The notes under the pieces were generated by a model. The model made no database searches and was not told where the DNA came from. It worked only from the letters and a program-made list of their open reading frames with translations. Source: Lolium rigidum (Eukaryota > Streptophyta > Magnoliopsida > Poales > Poaceae). Taken from it: DNA of 64,000 bases. Shown in pieces: positions 35,046 through 50,499 of this stretch; the first letter of the stretch is position 1, and the number at the start of each line of letters is the position of its first letter. Position numbers and translations under genes: made by a program. The stretch covers positions 135,547,885-135,611,884 of the forward strand of contig NC_061509.1 in NCBI RefSeq assembly GCF_022539505.1. The letters are read 5' to 3'.

Positions 35046-37320
35046 CATAAAGTCAGCATACATTGATTTCACATAGAAAACTCCTGAGATAGTAAGTTTC
35101 CAAACAAAATTGTCTTCCTAGGCATTTAAATTGACGAACATGAGACGCTGAACCAAATGCAACCAAGCTGTCCATCTAGGTTCAGAAACTACCCGTCTAA
35201 ACTCTATATTCCGAGGATTTCGCTAACACATTGGCTACCAAAACATTCCTTCGGCGCACGAATAGTGTACAACGATGAATATTGATCTGCCAAAGGGGTT
35301 TCACCCAACCATGTGTCTTCCCAAAACCTGATGGATTGACTATTTCCTACAACGAAAGATCCTCTCTAAAAGAAATTTTTCTTAACCCTCATAAGATCTT
35401 TCCAGAACTGAGAATCTAAGGATCCCGCGTCACTTGTGATAGCGTTTAGTTAGTCAGATACGTATTTCTCAATAGTTCCTGCCAAACTCCCTCCTCATTA
35501 AGAAGTTTGAAAAGCCATTTGCTTAACAAACATCTATTTCTAATATCTAGCACCTCAATTTTTAGGCCCCCTTGGTCTTTGGATCGGCAAATAATATTCC
35601 ACTTGGTTAATAGATATTTTCGTTTATGTTGGTCACTTTGACAGAAAAAACGAGACCGATAGAAATTCAATCTTTTCAACACCCTTTTGGGAACTTCCAA
35701 GAAGGATAACATAAACATAGGTAAACTTGTGAGAACGGAATTAATAAGGACCAACCTGTCCCCATATGAGAGTAGCTTTCCTTACCAGCACCCCAGCTTC
35801 TTTTCAAACCGGTTCTCAACTGGATTCCATTCCTTATTGAGCAACTTCCTGTAGTGGATCGGAATACCTAAGTATTTAAACGTTAAAGAACCAGCCTCAC
35901 ATCCGATTTTTTTTTGTACTGAGCCTCTAGTTCTTTGGCCTTGCCGAAGTAGAAAATTTCTGTGGAAACTTATTTTCAAATCAGACAGTTGTTCAAAGAT
36001 ACTTAAAATCAACTTCCTGTTGACGGCATTCTGTAGGTCGTGTTCCATGAAAAGAATAGTATCGTTGGCGTACTGCAAGATAGAAACCCCGCCCTCAACT
36101 AGATGAGGAATAAGGCCTCCAATTTTCCCATCCTCTTTCGCTCTTGTGATTAGGATAGCTAGCATGTCTGTAATAATATTGAAGAGAAGCGGAGAAAGAG
36201 GATCGCCTTGGCACAACCCCTTCTTTGTTTGGAAGTAATGGCCAATGTCATCATTAAATTTAACTCCGACAGATCCTCCTTGAATGAAATTAGTTATTAG
36301 ATCACACCACTTCTGATCAAAACCTTTCATTTGCAGAAACTGTTGAAGAAAATACTATTTCACTTTGTCGTGAGCCTTTTCAAAATATATTTTAAATAGC
36401 ACTCCATCCATCTTCTTCCTATGAAGCTCGTGGATGGTTTAATGTAGCACGACTACCCCCTCTAGGATGTGTCGGCCCGGCATGAAAACAGTTTGAGTAG
36501 GTTTAATTACTTTGTGAGCTATCTCTGTGATGCGGTTCATTCTTGCCTTAGTGAATACTTTAAAACTCCCATTAAGAAGATATATGGGTCTATATTGTTG
36601 TATCTGAACCGCATCTTCCTTTTTTTGAAAAAAGCGTGATCACCCCAAAGTTTAGCTTATACAATGGCAACTCTCCTTGTTGTAATTGTATAAACATTGC
36701 CATAAGGTCATCTTTAATCACGCTCCAATTTTTTTTATAAAACTCAGCTAGGAACTCGTCTGGTCCCGGAGCCTTGCTATATTCCATTTGAGATATTGCC
36801 TCAAAGACCTCATGTTCCTTGAAAGAGGAGGTGAGAATCTCATTTTCAGTGGTAGAAATCTGTGGAATGTCTGAAATATTATTCTCACACATCGAGAAAC
36901 CATTTAGAACCGGCGCACCAAATAGTTTCTTATAAAACTCAGAGATATATACTTTCAGATTTTCATTCCCTATTATGGTCCCCTCGTCTTGTTCTAATAG
37001 GAAAATTTTCTTTTTTCTATGCTTTACATTTGCAATAAGGTGAAAATACTTCGTGTTATTTCGCCCTTCCTGAACATGTTTAACTTCTGCCCTTTGAACC
37101 CATTTTGATTCTTCTTCGCATCTTAACTTTGTCAACTTATCATTTGCATCTCTCAGAATTATACTTTCGGATATGTTAAGTGGGCACGTTTCAGTTTTGA
37201 CATCTAACTCATCAATAATAGCTAGGAGTCTTTCTTTCTCTTTTCTATATAAACCACTTCTATGACGTGCCCATCCTTTGAGGAAGCGTCTCAAGTGTCT
37301 TATCTTATTTTGCCGAACCT
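35046..37320 (-). mobile_element. LINE (L1-type) fragment, minus strand
   Basis: From right to left: the end of the endonuclease/linker region (NKIRHLRRFLKGWARH) with a long helical linker, then RT. RT pieces include YSKAPGPDEFLAEFYK, GLCQGDPLSPLLFNII and the catalytic loop, which reads QYANDTILF instead of YADD. After RT comes the C-terminal region (RSKDQGGLKIEVLDIRNRC). Stops and frameshifts occur at about 36590, 36330 and 35780. The 5' part is missing, as usual for LINEs, and the 3' end lies in the gap. Confidence 0.85.
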
Positions 37321-37429
37321 CTATCGCACTATTTTTTCCTTCAACAAAAGAATTCTATTCTTTGTTAATCATATCGGCAAAACCATCCACTCGAGAACCA
37401 AGGTTATACTGCGTTCAATGAAAGTATGT

Positions 37430-37851
37430 GTCATCTCAGATCGTCGTCAAGGAATTCTCAACACGGTGGAGATTGACATTCTCGGGCATGCTTGGTGCAT
37501 GAGGCATTTTTGTTTAAACTTTTATAGGGCACATGGGAGCAAGGAGTTACCTGACGATCTTCAAGATTGTTGTCTCGCTTATTCCAAGCACCGCTTTTTA
37601 ATACTTTTACGATAGGTTGCTTGCTTACAAAAACCTTACGGTGGGTGGTTACGAGTTTCCCAATAGGCCACCGTGATACTGGGGATTTCATGTTTTTACG
37701 GAGACACCTAGCTCTCGTGGCTGAACTCCTTTCTCCTCTGTCCTCGTTCGCTGTGATCCTTGTACCTCTGGTGTAAAATATCTGGTTTTTGAGCCACTAT
37801 GAATGAAATATTAAGGTGGGGATCCCTCCCCCGGTGAACATTCAAAAAAAA
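37430..37851 (+). mobile_element. LINE 3'-end fragment with poly-A
   Basis: The plus strand ends GGTGGGGATCCCTCCCCC, then GGTGAACATTC followed by eight A (37844-37851). This looks like a LINE 3' tail. It lies against the minus-strand LINE fragments and has no intact frame. Confidence 0.45.
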
Positions 37852-37859
37852 GTTGGCAC

Positions 37860-38110
37860 TAATTTTCTTTTATCTAAAACAAATGTTTTGGTGCTCTGTT
37901 ACCGCCTTGATGCTGTGATTGAGCCATTAAAATTCCTTTTATGGAAAAATAACAACTCTATCATCCACACCCAAAAGTCCTTTCTAGAAGACCACTGACA
38001 ATGGCTTTCCTCGCAAGTATTATTCTCAAATAAATGTTGCCATTCTCCTTTCTCGTTCAACAGCTTAAAGAGCTACTCAAAATGCATTTGTTTTTAATTT
38101 CGAAAGTTTG
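37860..38110 (-). mobile_element. short LINE fragment
   Basis: The broken minus-strand frame reads EQGALGIQTFEIKNKC, matching the LINE post-RT motif (KDQGGLGI.VLEIKN). Very decayed. Confidence 0.45.
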
Positions 38111-39055
38111 GATGCCGAGGGCCCCTTGTTCTTAGGCTACAAAGGATACCCAGTTTACAAACATAAATTTTCTCAAGCGAGAGCACCAAAACATAGTTTG
38201 TGCACACCTACTGGAAACTCGAAGAAGGACAGGAGGAACATCAGCATGCTTGTGAGTACATACTTTGTAAGCACTGAGTCACCCCCCAGAGGAGAGATTC
38301 ATGCCTTTTCAGCAACTAAATTTCTTTTCCATCCAATCTACCAATTGCAGCTCCGTGATTTCGAACCATCACAGCTAAAGAGCTGAATACATTATTTTTC
38401 TGTTGCCTTAGCCTCTCCAGAAGCATGAAGTTTACTTCTGTGAAAATATTTTTAGGCCGGATAATTATTCGAGCGCACATAATAACAACTTATAGTTGGA
38501 TTCACTCTCCAGTTCATGCTCCAAAAAATGCAGTGTATCATCTTTTTTTCAGAAGGGGAAGGGGGTCCTGGCCTCTGCATCATCGAGTGATGCACAAAAC
38601 CTTTTTTATTCATAAATGGAGAAGCCTCCATAATTGAAGTCATAAACCATGCAGATGCGATACAGTGTGAGGATAATAGGATCAAACACTGTTGTTCTGT
38701 TTATGTCAGAAACTTCCCATGCCAATTTGGAATAACAAAATTAAATCAAACATGGACTTCTTTGTAATTTTCTTTAGAAACGCCAAAACTGGACAATTAC
38801 AGAAAGCACGGCACAAACGATATGATCTAGTTCAAAAAATAAAAATAAGAAACTATTGTTCGTGGGATGTTAAAGGGGGTAATCTAAAGTTTGGATTGTC
38901 GATCTGATCACCGGTGCTGAAGCAGCATATACATGTATGCCCCTGCAGATAATTGAAGGATCATGGTGCACGTTCAAAGCTGATCTGAAGCATATATCTC
39001 GCATTAACTCAGGGATCTTTGAAATGGATTTGCAGTATCTATGCTTCTCAATCAC
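38111..39055. other. 3' flank of DnaJ gene with a LINE tail
   Basis: At about 38535-38615 the complement reads AAAAAAGGTTTTGTGCATC ... GATGCAGAGGCCAGGA, the same 3' tail as the LINE at 46.6 kb, in the minus direction. The rest is non-coding; part near 38900-39055 is probably DnaJ 3' UTR. Confidence 0.45.
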
Positions 39056-41184
39056 TCATTTACGGGGTTCGAAGTCATCGTCAACATCATATGCTGGGTT
39101 GCATAAACATCTAAATAGCCTGCCAATTCCCTGTAACGCAACATTTCTGAATTTATCTTACTGAAAATCTGAATGTGTAATGCATACATGTATTTTTCTA
39201 GTGATTGAAAAATTGCCTGAGTAATTGCAGGAGTGCGATATGTCACTGTTCTTGATACGTCCTCGTCTGAACTTTCATCTGAGCTGCTGTCATCATCGAG
39301 AATGGTTGGCTTTGATGGCCCTGGTAATGCCTCCTTTTCCCTCTATTCACATTCCAGGTAATCAAAGATTTTACTTATGGTATGTAATCATATTGGTTTA
39401 CTAACACATGCAGCACAGAAGTTGTCCAAAAGAAAATGTCAAATAGTGTACCTGAAATACTTTTCCTAGGATTTTTAAGGCAATTGCACGGGTCTTGAGA
39501 TCCTCTTTCTTGACATTATTTTCATTCAGCACCTGAGTAGAAGTCAAAAACTTGTCAGGTCAGTTTGATATATTAATCACTTCATCAACTTAATATGGGA
39601 GAGAAGACAAAGTATCTGTTCGAAGTACACGAGAAGTATTTGTCTACCACTGTAATAAATTTACAAGATATCTCAGTAAAGACAAATACCATTTCGCAGA
39701 CATGTAAGAGGGTCACTTCAATATCCACAACGTTCAGCTTCCAAATTGAACTCATCATCAGGTCGTTGTTCATCCTCATCTGCAAGTCGACGTCCTTCTC
39801 GGTAGCAGCGCCGCCATCCTTAGCACTCTGCCGGCATGCCTCCTCTTGCAACTGCAGCAACTGCAGGGCTCCTGCATTGTTCTTTTTGCCCCCAAATCAG
39901 TCAGCAATTTAACGGTCACAACCACGACAATAACAGCCCGCTTTGCGAAAGTTTTCACCTTTCGCTGCTGTGATCTGTGACTTCCAGAGGTGGCCCTTGT
40001 TCCTCACCCACTCTGTCAGGAATGGAACTCCCAGGTACATGGCCTTCTTGCCTAGCTCCTTGGCAGCCTGTCGAGAGTAAACGTACCCGATGGTGCGAAG
40101 AATGTCTAGTGCAGATGCTGTCAGTGGCATTTCACTAGATTCAGATGAAAATCTTTCACAGAACAGATTGATAACAATAACTATAGTTTGTAGGGATCAT
40201 CAAACTGACAAGTGCTGGAGAGCCTCTTTGCCTCGGATTCGGCACGTTGAGCGAATCCTTCGGTGTCACCCCGAACATATTGCGAGAGGAACTCCTTGAG
40301 GAATCTAGCTAGCTTCTCTTCTCGCTCCCTTTGCACACCCTTCATCACACAAAATAGATCAGGGTCAGAAAGTTGGAAATGCTACTACCAGCCACTCTAC
40401 CACAACATTCTTCAGACAGTTACAACAACCAAAACTTCTCTGGAAAACAAAAAAGATGAGATTGGTGTCGAGCAATAATGTATCCATAAAAAAAAAGCGT
40501 GACCACCTTCAGTCTATTCTGGAGCTTCTCGGGGTTATCGTTGTCGGCACTGGCCATCTCTGTGGAAGCCATTGTTGCCATTGCAAGATGTCCAACGTAG
40601 TTCTCGAACAGCTCACTCCCGAACAGAAGGGTGAACAGCACAGCACCATCCAGAATGTTGTCCCTGAAAATTACAAAACGAAAATTGTTTCAGTTGTCAG
40701 TGTGAAGCTTGAATTGCTGCTGGCGAGCTGAGCTTCTATCTATCATCTGGGACCAACTCGGGCAGGCACCTACCTGGATATGCTAGTCTTGCCATACCCA
40801 TCGTAGGCCTTCCTCTGCAAAGGGTCACTCAGGACCTGGTAGGCCTCTCCAAGAGCCTACATACAGGAGACCACCACGGGAAAGTCAGCTGAATACGCGC
40901 TGAATCAAACCATTCTATACATGTTGATTGGTTTCAGTCGTTGAAAGAACCTGAAACTTCTCGGCCGCTTGCGGATCATTGGGGTTCTTGTCAGGATGCA
41001 CCTGTCTCGCCTGAAGAACAGAAGCGAAATCTGCAGATCAGCGAAAGAATCAAGCTGAAACCGAGAAGGTGGGTGGTCAAGGAAGGCTGGGACAGACCTT
41101 GACGTAGTAGGCCTTGCGGATCTCATCGTCGGAGGCTGTGGGGCAGACACCGAGAGCGTCGTAGTACTCTGTCTCCTTCGACAT
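39056..41184 (-). CDS. J-domain co-chaperone with DnaJ-X domain (DnaJ10-like)
   Basis: Coding exons: 41098-41184, 40951-41010, 40774-40856, 40507-40663, 40210-40339, 39959-40117, 39690-39868, 39452-39532, 39217-39342, 39056-39130; joined they give 378 residues with no stop. The start is [13 protein letters not shown]. The J domain (residues about 5-70) has HPD at 34-36, which stimulates Hsp70 ATPase. The rest is the plant DnaJ-X region ([51 protein letters not shown]). The C-terminus is acidic ([13 protein letters not shown]), then [19 protein letters not shown]. Length and exon order match the Arabidopsis DnaJ10 type. All introns are GT-AG except the last, which has a GC donor (39215-39216). 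It looks functional. The exact client and location are not visible; no organelle targeting signal is evident. Confidence 0.9.
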
Positions 41185-42499
41185 GGCAACCACTGCCGCC
41201 GTAGCTCAGCCGACAACAGTACCTGGTCCGCCGTCCGGTAGCCTCTGGAAACGGAGCAAGACAGCACGAGAGCATGGAAGGGAGTGGAAAGAAACACGAA
41301 GTGGTGGTCTGGTGGAGGAAGAAGAGTAGATGAAAGAAAAGGCGGGTCATCATTCATGGCGCAAGGAAGTGGGGAGCCCCCACAGGCCACAGGGCCATCT
41401 TTCCAGTGACGCACAGCGCGGCGAGGCAGAGGGGAGCATTAAACAAATTGCCGAGCGCGCCGGGCGGCGTAGTGGTGGTGGAATGGAACAGGCATTGGGA
41501 TTTTCTTTCTCAGATCTCTTCTCTTTCTCCAGGGAGCAGCGGATCAGCAGCTCCTTGTTTATTCCAGTGTGTCTTTGCTTGCGCTGTTTTGTGAGCTGCG
41601 GGGAGGAGAGAGTGCGCGGGGTCGGAGGTGCGGAAAGAAATGCAAAGCGTGATTCGTGATTTTTCTGTGTTCAGTTGTGTTTTCTGAACATTTCTTGGTC
41701 TATATCCTTTGGTTTTCTCTCTCTTCGTACCTCTGTTAAGCTGTTGCTATGAGTGGGGCGAATGATTATGGTTTATGGCTTGCACTGGCCGCGTTGTTAA
41801 CGGTGATATTGTCAGATCACTTTAACTCAAGATGCCCCGAGGGTATGTAAAAGGGTTGTAAAGACGGTATTTTTATTAAATACGTCAAGAAATGATTTTG
41901 TGTTGTCCATTTCGCGCGATATAGAGAAGACAAAATATATGTTAATCATTTTTAAGAGAAAATCCACCAACCTAATAGTAATAATCAACAATAGTACAAC
42001 GAATGCCAAAAGTATCTAATGATGTTATCTCCTACAGCTAGTATGTATGTGCTCTAAAGTTATGGGATGGTTGAAATGAAACTAAAAGTTGTGACCGAAG
42101 ACATTTTTGGCGGTATATCTTTTCAACTAACATAGTGTCTTGCAGCTAAGACATTTTTCCCAATTTCTCCTCTACCAACCCAGGCAATCACTTTTTCTCA
42201 CAAGAAGCATAGCTCCGGGTTTCACTATCATCAGATAACAGAACAATTATTTTTGATCCCAGCCCCCAGGGGTAAAAAAAACTGAAAAGGAAATGAAAGT
42301 TTATGCACCATCATACCATGGAAAGCCGAACACCTACTAAAGCCTACCACATGATCATGAACGATACAACAAAGTTTACAACATGACATAGCAGACATAG
42401 GTACGCCAGACTGCCACCATCGAAAAATACAATCTAAACAACACCAACAAAAAGTTAGTAAACCTTCAAAATCCCCCCCCCCGCGGACGTCTTGCATGA
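41185..42499. other. upstream region of DnaJ gene and non-coding DNA
   Basis: 41185-41700 is presumed 5' UTR and promoter of the DnaJ gene (minus strand); I could not define a TATA box confidently. 41700-42490 is AT-rich with a poly-C run near 42475. No gene seen. Confidence 0.4.
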
Positions 42500-43230
42500 A
42501 GAAGCTCATGCAACCCCATATTCAACCCGTTGTAACGAGGTTCGGTTTAAGACCTACGCTCAATTACCCTCTCTTCAAAGATGGTAGAGTTGTCATCCTG
42601 CGGCACAAGATGGGGATGTTATGGCTCCCAACTGTTGATTCCACAACATAATACATCCCCTCTAAGTATCTGAGGAAATACGAAAGGAAGAAGGTACTTC
42701 TAACTCGCTCGCCCCATAACAAGATTTGTGGTCAGCGTTGTCTATACACCGCTTAGAATGATTGACTATAGTTGCTTATTTGTGGAACATGATGATTTGC
42801 TAATGCCTCTAATTAAACTAAAGAAACCTCGTAAAAAGAGGGATTTTGACTTATCTGGGGTTCGTAGGAGTGCTAGATTCAAAAACAAATATGCAAGTTA
42901 AGGTGAGTTCAATAAAAGGTTTATTCTGGAATTCAGATGGTTTTGATGATGTTGCAAAACACTTGTTTATCAAAGAACAATTAAGGGAGGAAAAAGTAAA
43001 TTTTATCGCCTTACTGGGGACGCGGGAAGATCTAATTTTGCAATACCTTTTCTAAATAATTTGGCAAATGGGTTTGACTTTTCCTGGTTTTGTCTTCCCC
43101 CCTCATGGGAGGTCTAGAGGTATTCTGGTTGGTATTAATAATGCATCACTTCAAGTTGGTTTAGTCGAAACTGGGGATTTGTGTCAAATTACATGTTAAA
43201 TGTAAACATGATAGATTTGAGTGGGTATTA

Positions 43231-44061
43231 GTGCCAGTTTATGGTGCTGCTCAAGATGTTCATAAAGCACAATTTCTAGCCGAACTAGCCAGGATGGGTG
43301 ATTCGGGAAACAAACCTTCTCTTATTGGAGGTGATTTTAATATTTTGAGAAGAAAAGAAGATAAGAATAATGATAACTTCATGCCTCACTGGCTTTTTAT
43401 TTTTAATGCTATTATTGAAAGCCTAAATCTGCAAGAGATTGTTCTCTCAGGTAGGCAATTTACCTGGACCAATCGAAAGGAAAATCCAACCTATGAGAAA
43501 CTCTACCGTATTCTTTCGACAGTTGAATGGGAACAAAAATTCTCTCTAGTCACAGTTAGAGCATTGACAAGGACTGGTTCTGACCATGCTCCTTTGTTAA
43601 TTGATTCTGGCAATCAGGCTCATATTGGCAATAAAGCTCATTTCTCTTTTGAAATATCATGGTTGAAACATGAGAATTTCTATGAGATAGTGATAGTTGA
43701 ATGGGTGGCTGAGACTCGTGGGAATTCTCCCATTGCCATTTGGCAGAATAAAATCAGAGATTTGAGGCGTTTTCTTAAAGGGTGGGCAAAATGTTTAAGT
43801 GGAAAATATAAGAAAGAAAAAGGAAATCAGCTCTTGTTGATAGATGAATTGGACTTGAAAGCTGAGTCAATTCCTCTAGATGATAATGAGAGGGCAAAGT
43901 TAAGAAAAGCAAATGATGATTTAACAAAACTTCGTAGAGATGAGGAATCTAAATGGGCACAAAGAGCTAAAGTAAAGCACATTCAAGGAGGGAATAATAC
44001 AAAATATTTTCATCTAATTGCAAATGGCAAACACCAAAGGAAAAAAAAATATTCCTATTAG
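43231..44061 (+). pseudogene. LINE endonuclease region
   Basis: AP-endonuclease-like fold: GGDFN holds the catalytic Asp/Asn, and SDHAPLL is the conserved C-terminal SDH motif. The N-terminal Glu-containing part lies upstream in broken frames (42900-43230). A helical linker leads toward RT (LRRFLKGWAKCLSGKYKKEK) and the frame ends at a poly-A slippage-type site near 44040. Confidence 0.75.
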
Positions 44062-45612
44062 AACAAGAGGAAGGAACCATAGTGGGTATATACAGGATAT
44101 TCCGCAATTAACATCAGAGGAGAATAATATCCTTGTTGCTGAATTCACTGAGAACGAAGTTAAGGATGCTATTTTCCAGATGGAATTAAATAAATCTCCA
44201 GGACCTGATGGTTTTCCAGCTGAGTTATACCAAACTTTTTGGGAAGTTATCAAGGGTGATTTAATGTCAATGTACAGTCAACTACATTCAGGGAAATTAC
44301 AGTTGTTCAAACTGAACTTTGGTGTTATCACCCTTTTGCCTAAGAAGGAGAACGCATTTCAGATCCAACAGTATAGACCAATCTGTCTGCTTAACGTTAC
44401 TTTTAAAATATTCACGAAAGCTGCTACTATTAGAGCTAATACTGTTGCTGAAATATTTATTAGTCCTACACAGTCGATATTCATGCCAGGACGACATATT
44501 CTTGAAGGAGTAGTTGTCTTACATGAAACCATTAATAAACTTCATCGGAAGAAATTGGATGGAGTGATATTTAAAATTGATTTTGAGAAAGCATATGAGA
44601 AAGTTAAATGGCCTTTCCTTCAACAAGTTATGTGTATGAAAGGGTTTGACCCCAAATGGTGTCAACTCATCGAACAATTTGTTAAGGGAGGAAGCGTAAG
44701 GATTAAGGTTAATGATAATATTGGTCATTATTTTCAAACTAGGAATGGTCTTCGGCAAGGTGACCCGTTGTCACCTTTGTTGTTTAACATTATTGCAGAT
44801 ATGTTGACTATCCTAATAGCGAGAGCGAAGGAGGACGGTCAGATAGGAAGTCTTATCCCTCATTTAGTTGATGGAGGAATTTCTATTTTGCAATATGCCG
44901 ATGATACGATTCTATTTACGGAACATGACTTTGAGAAAACTGTAAACATGAAATTAATATTCATAAGAGTGAGATTTTCTGTTTTGGTAAGGCTAAAGAG
45001 GAAGAGGAACAATATAAACAACTATTTGGTTGCGAATCTGGTTCTTTACCCTTCAGATATTTGGGAATCCCTATCCATTATAGAAAGTTAAAAAACTCTG
45101 AATGGAATCCTGTTGAAGGTAGATTTGAGAGAAAATTGGGTTCTTGGGCTAGAAAATTGCTATCATATGGGGATTGCCTTGTATTGATAAATTCGGTTCT
45201 TACTAGTTTGCCGATGTTTATACTATGTTTCTTTGATTTACATAAAGGGGTAAGGAAGAGATTAGATTTTTTCCGATCACGTTTCTTTTGGCAGTGTGAG
45301 GAAAATAAAAATAAATATAGGTTAACTAAGTGGAACTTGATTTGTAGGCCTAAGGACCAAGGTGGTCTTGGTATTGAAGTTCTTGAGATTAAAAATTCTT
45401 GCTTACTAAGTAAATGGTTATTTAAACTTATCTCTGAAGAGGAAATATGGCAACAACTTTTAAAAAATAAATACCTCTCGCAGAAAACATTGGCTGAAGT
45501 TGAAAGCAAGCCTACTAATTCACCGCTCTGGACAGGACTAATGAAGGTTAAAGGGGTCTTTTTTAGTAGAGGAAAATTTAAAGTAGGTTCTGGGGAAGGA
45601 GTGCGTTTTTAG
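44018..45612 (+). pseudogene. LINE reverse transcriptase
   Basis: Motifs in order: LNKSPGPDGFPAELYQ, YRPICLLNVTFKIFTKA, GVIFKIDFEKAYEKVKW, GLRQGDPLSPLLFNIIADML and the active site QYADDTILF with both aspartates. A deletion or shift near 44960 moves the thumb region to the frame 45061-45612 (GIPIHYRKL ... RPKDQGGLGIEVLEIKNSC). RT would prime from nicked target DNA. The broken frame makes this copy non-autonomous. Confidence 0.8.
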
Positions 45613-45693
45613 GAAGATAGATGGTTAGGTGATCAGACCCTAGCATCCCAATATCCACAGTTATATAACATAGTTAATCGTAAACATGATACG

Positions 45694-46458
45694 GTGGCAA
45701 ATGTTATGAGTTCTAGTCTGCTAAATATTGGTTTTCGGAGAAGATTGATAGGTGATAAATGGGACCAATGGGTGCATCTTTGCCAAAGATTAATGGAGGT
45801 AAACTTAAATGAAGACCAAGATAAGTTTGTTTGGGACTTAACATCTTCAGGGAAATTCTCTGTTAAATCTATGTATGGCAATATGTTAAATGGACACACT
45901 AGATATCTTCATAAATACATATGGAAATTAAAAATCCTACTAAAAATTAAAATATTTATGTGGTTCCTCAGTAAGAGAGTTCTCTTAACCCATGATAATC
46001 TAGCAAAAAGGAATTGGAATGGAAATACAAAATGCTCTTTCTATGACGATGAGGAATCAGTTGAACATTTGTTTATTTCTTGTCCTTTTGCTAAGATTAT
46101 TTGGTGAGTGATTTTTGCTGTATATAATATTCCACCTCCATCCAATGTCACAAATATGTTTGGGAATTGGCTTAATGGAACTGACAAAACTGATAAATCT
46201 AGGATTCACATTGGTGTTTCGGTTTTATGCTGGTCAATTTGGAATTGCAGGAATGATATTGTTTTTAATAGAAAGGACTCTACTAATTTTTTGCAGGTTA
46301 TCCACACTATGTTCCACTGGATCCAGCTTTGGCGTTTCTTGCTCCCGGAGGACCAGCAGGAGTGCATGGTTACTGGATGCAACCGCCTTCGAATGGTTGC
46401 CCAGAATATTTTCTACCAGACTACTTGGCGGCCTATTAAGAGATTACATGATGCCTAG
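45694..46458 (+). pseudogene. LINE zf-RVT C-terminal region
   Basis: Contains WDLTSSGKFSVKSMYGNM, the Cys/His cluster CSFYDDEESVEHLFISC (normally C-x2-C ... H-x4-C, here partly degraded), and WSIWNCRNDIVFNR. An in-frame TGA at 46105-46107 breaks it, after which the frame resumes. Confidence 0.7.
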
Positions 46459-46612
46459 CTTGCTTAGAAATCTTTTCCTTTTTCGGTGGTTGATTTTTGT
46501 ATCAACCCTCGTTGATCGCTGAATTGTAAACGTTGAATATTTGTTTCTTTAATAAAAGGTTGTGTGCATCAACCGATGCAGAGGCCGGGGCACACCCCAT
46601 TTCGAAAAAAGG

Positions 46613-49337
<2,725 letters not shown>

Positions 49338-49344
49338 TACAAGA

Positions 49345-50060
49345 CCAAACTAGTTTGTCTCTTCCTACACCTACATGACAAGGCAAAATTAAATCTTGCA
49401 TTTGGTGCATATGCATTTGCTGATCCTCAGTCGACCATCTACGGAAAGAAAGAGACCATCTTATGTCATTGGAATAAGCTATAAACATCTTTTCGTCATT
49501 CCAAATGTCATGCAAACTGGGAAATCAACTTTTCAAAGGTTGTGATGAGCACCAAGTATCATCCCAAAAGCTGGTTTACTTCCCTCTCCAATTTTCATTT
49601 TTTGTTGTCTAAACAATTTTTTTTAACTTCAAAAGACCATACCATGCAGCAAGCAGAATTAAATTTCTTATGATCAATAAAGCTAAATGTTTTCCATGCA
49701 AATATTTTCCTTTACCAAAGACCATCACTGGTTTCAACCTTCCACCACCATTTGCAAAGTAAGCTAATGTTCATTTTCCCATGTATTTTATTCCTAAACC
49801 CCGTATCTTTTTTGTTTATAGATAAGTTTCCACTTTACCATATGATACTTTCTAACAAAACTTGCCCCTTTCCAAAAGAATCTCCTCTAAAACTTAGCTA
49901 ATGTTTCTATAAAGGTTTTCTGAAGCATGAACATTGACATATAATAAGTTGATCTACTATTTAAGGAAGAGTCAACTAAAGCTCTCCTCCTAGACAAGGA
50001 CATTGACCCTCCCTGCCAACCATCCAGGTGTTTCAAATCTCACTCTTCAATAAATTTCAG
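49345..50060 (-). mobile_element. degenerate LINE fragment
   Basis: The minus-strand frames contain LDGWQGRVNVLV near 50030, GLGIKYMGKMNISLLCKWWW near 49780, and KFNSACCMVWSFE. These match the post-RT part of a different plant L1 subfamily (GLGIK.LRKMN.SLLCKWWW). Many stops and shifts. Confidence 0.6.
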
Positions 50061-50499
50061 ATCCTTAATTTTAGTCTACTTTCACTCACTCGAGCTCCCA
50101 AATACCTCATTGTCCAACAACCAAGTTGGCAATTAAAAATGTCAGACTCCGCAATCATTTTACGTGCCATCAAGCTTCTTGAAACACGAGGATTTCATAG
50201 GAACTCATGAGAACATCTCATGTCCTTGCATTATTGAACTTTTTCAGATGAATTGTGTTGAAAATTTTGACATTATTGTTTTATCCACTCCAAAGGAGTA
50301 AATAAAGCTCTCCTTCAGAGCAAAAAAAAAGTGCATCTTATAGACCCCTAATGGATGTTGACTGATCAGTTACAGGGAAATTACTGGGCTAACAAATTTA
50401 AGTGTTTCTAATTTTGGTCCCTACGTTAGTTAAATAAAAGTCAATGGTGACCACTATAAAGGAGAAAATATGGCATCCCTCGGTGACATAGGCATCCCC

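Larger units (their letters stand above)
42500..46612 (+). mobile_element. LINE (L1-type) retrotransposon, nearly full pol
   Basis: The end of ORF1 (GVRRSARFKNKYA) lies near 42870. ORF2 begins about 42900 with a degraded endonuclease N-terminus; the frame from 43231 has the endonuclease core (SLIGGDFNILRR, SGRQFTWTN, GSDHAPLLID). RT follows after a frameshift near 44050, then the zf-RVT region. The 3' end (AATAAAAGGTTGTGTGCATC ... GCAGAGGCCGGGGCAC) ends in a short A run near 46612. It is closely related to the minus-strand LINE at 35-37.3 kb. Frameshifts at about 44050, 44960 and 45610 make it inactive. Confidence 0.85.

Noticed and set aside
40118..40134. Longer exon 6 of the DnaJ gene using an upstream acceptor
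   Set aside because: It needs a poor donor at 40204-40205 and adds 7 residues absent from the family; the chosen sites give canonical GT-AG and the exact family length.
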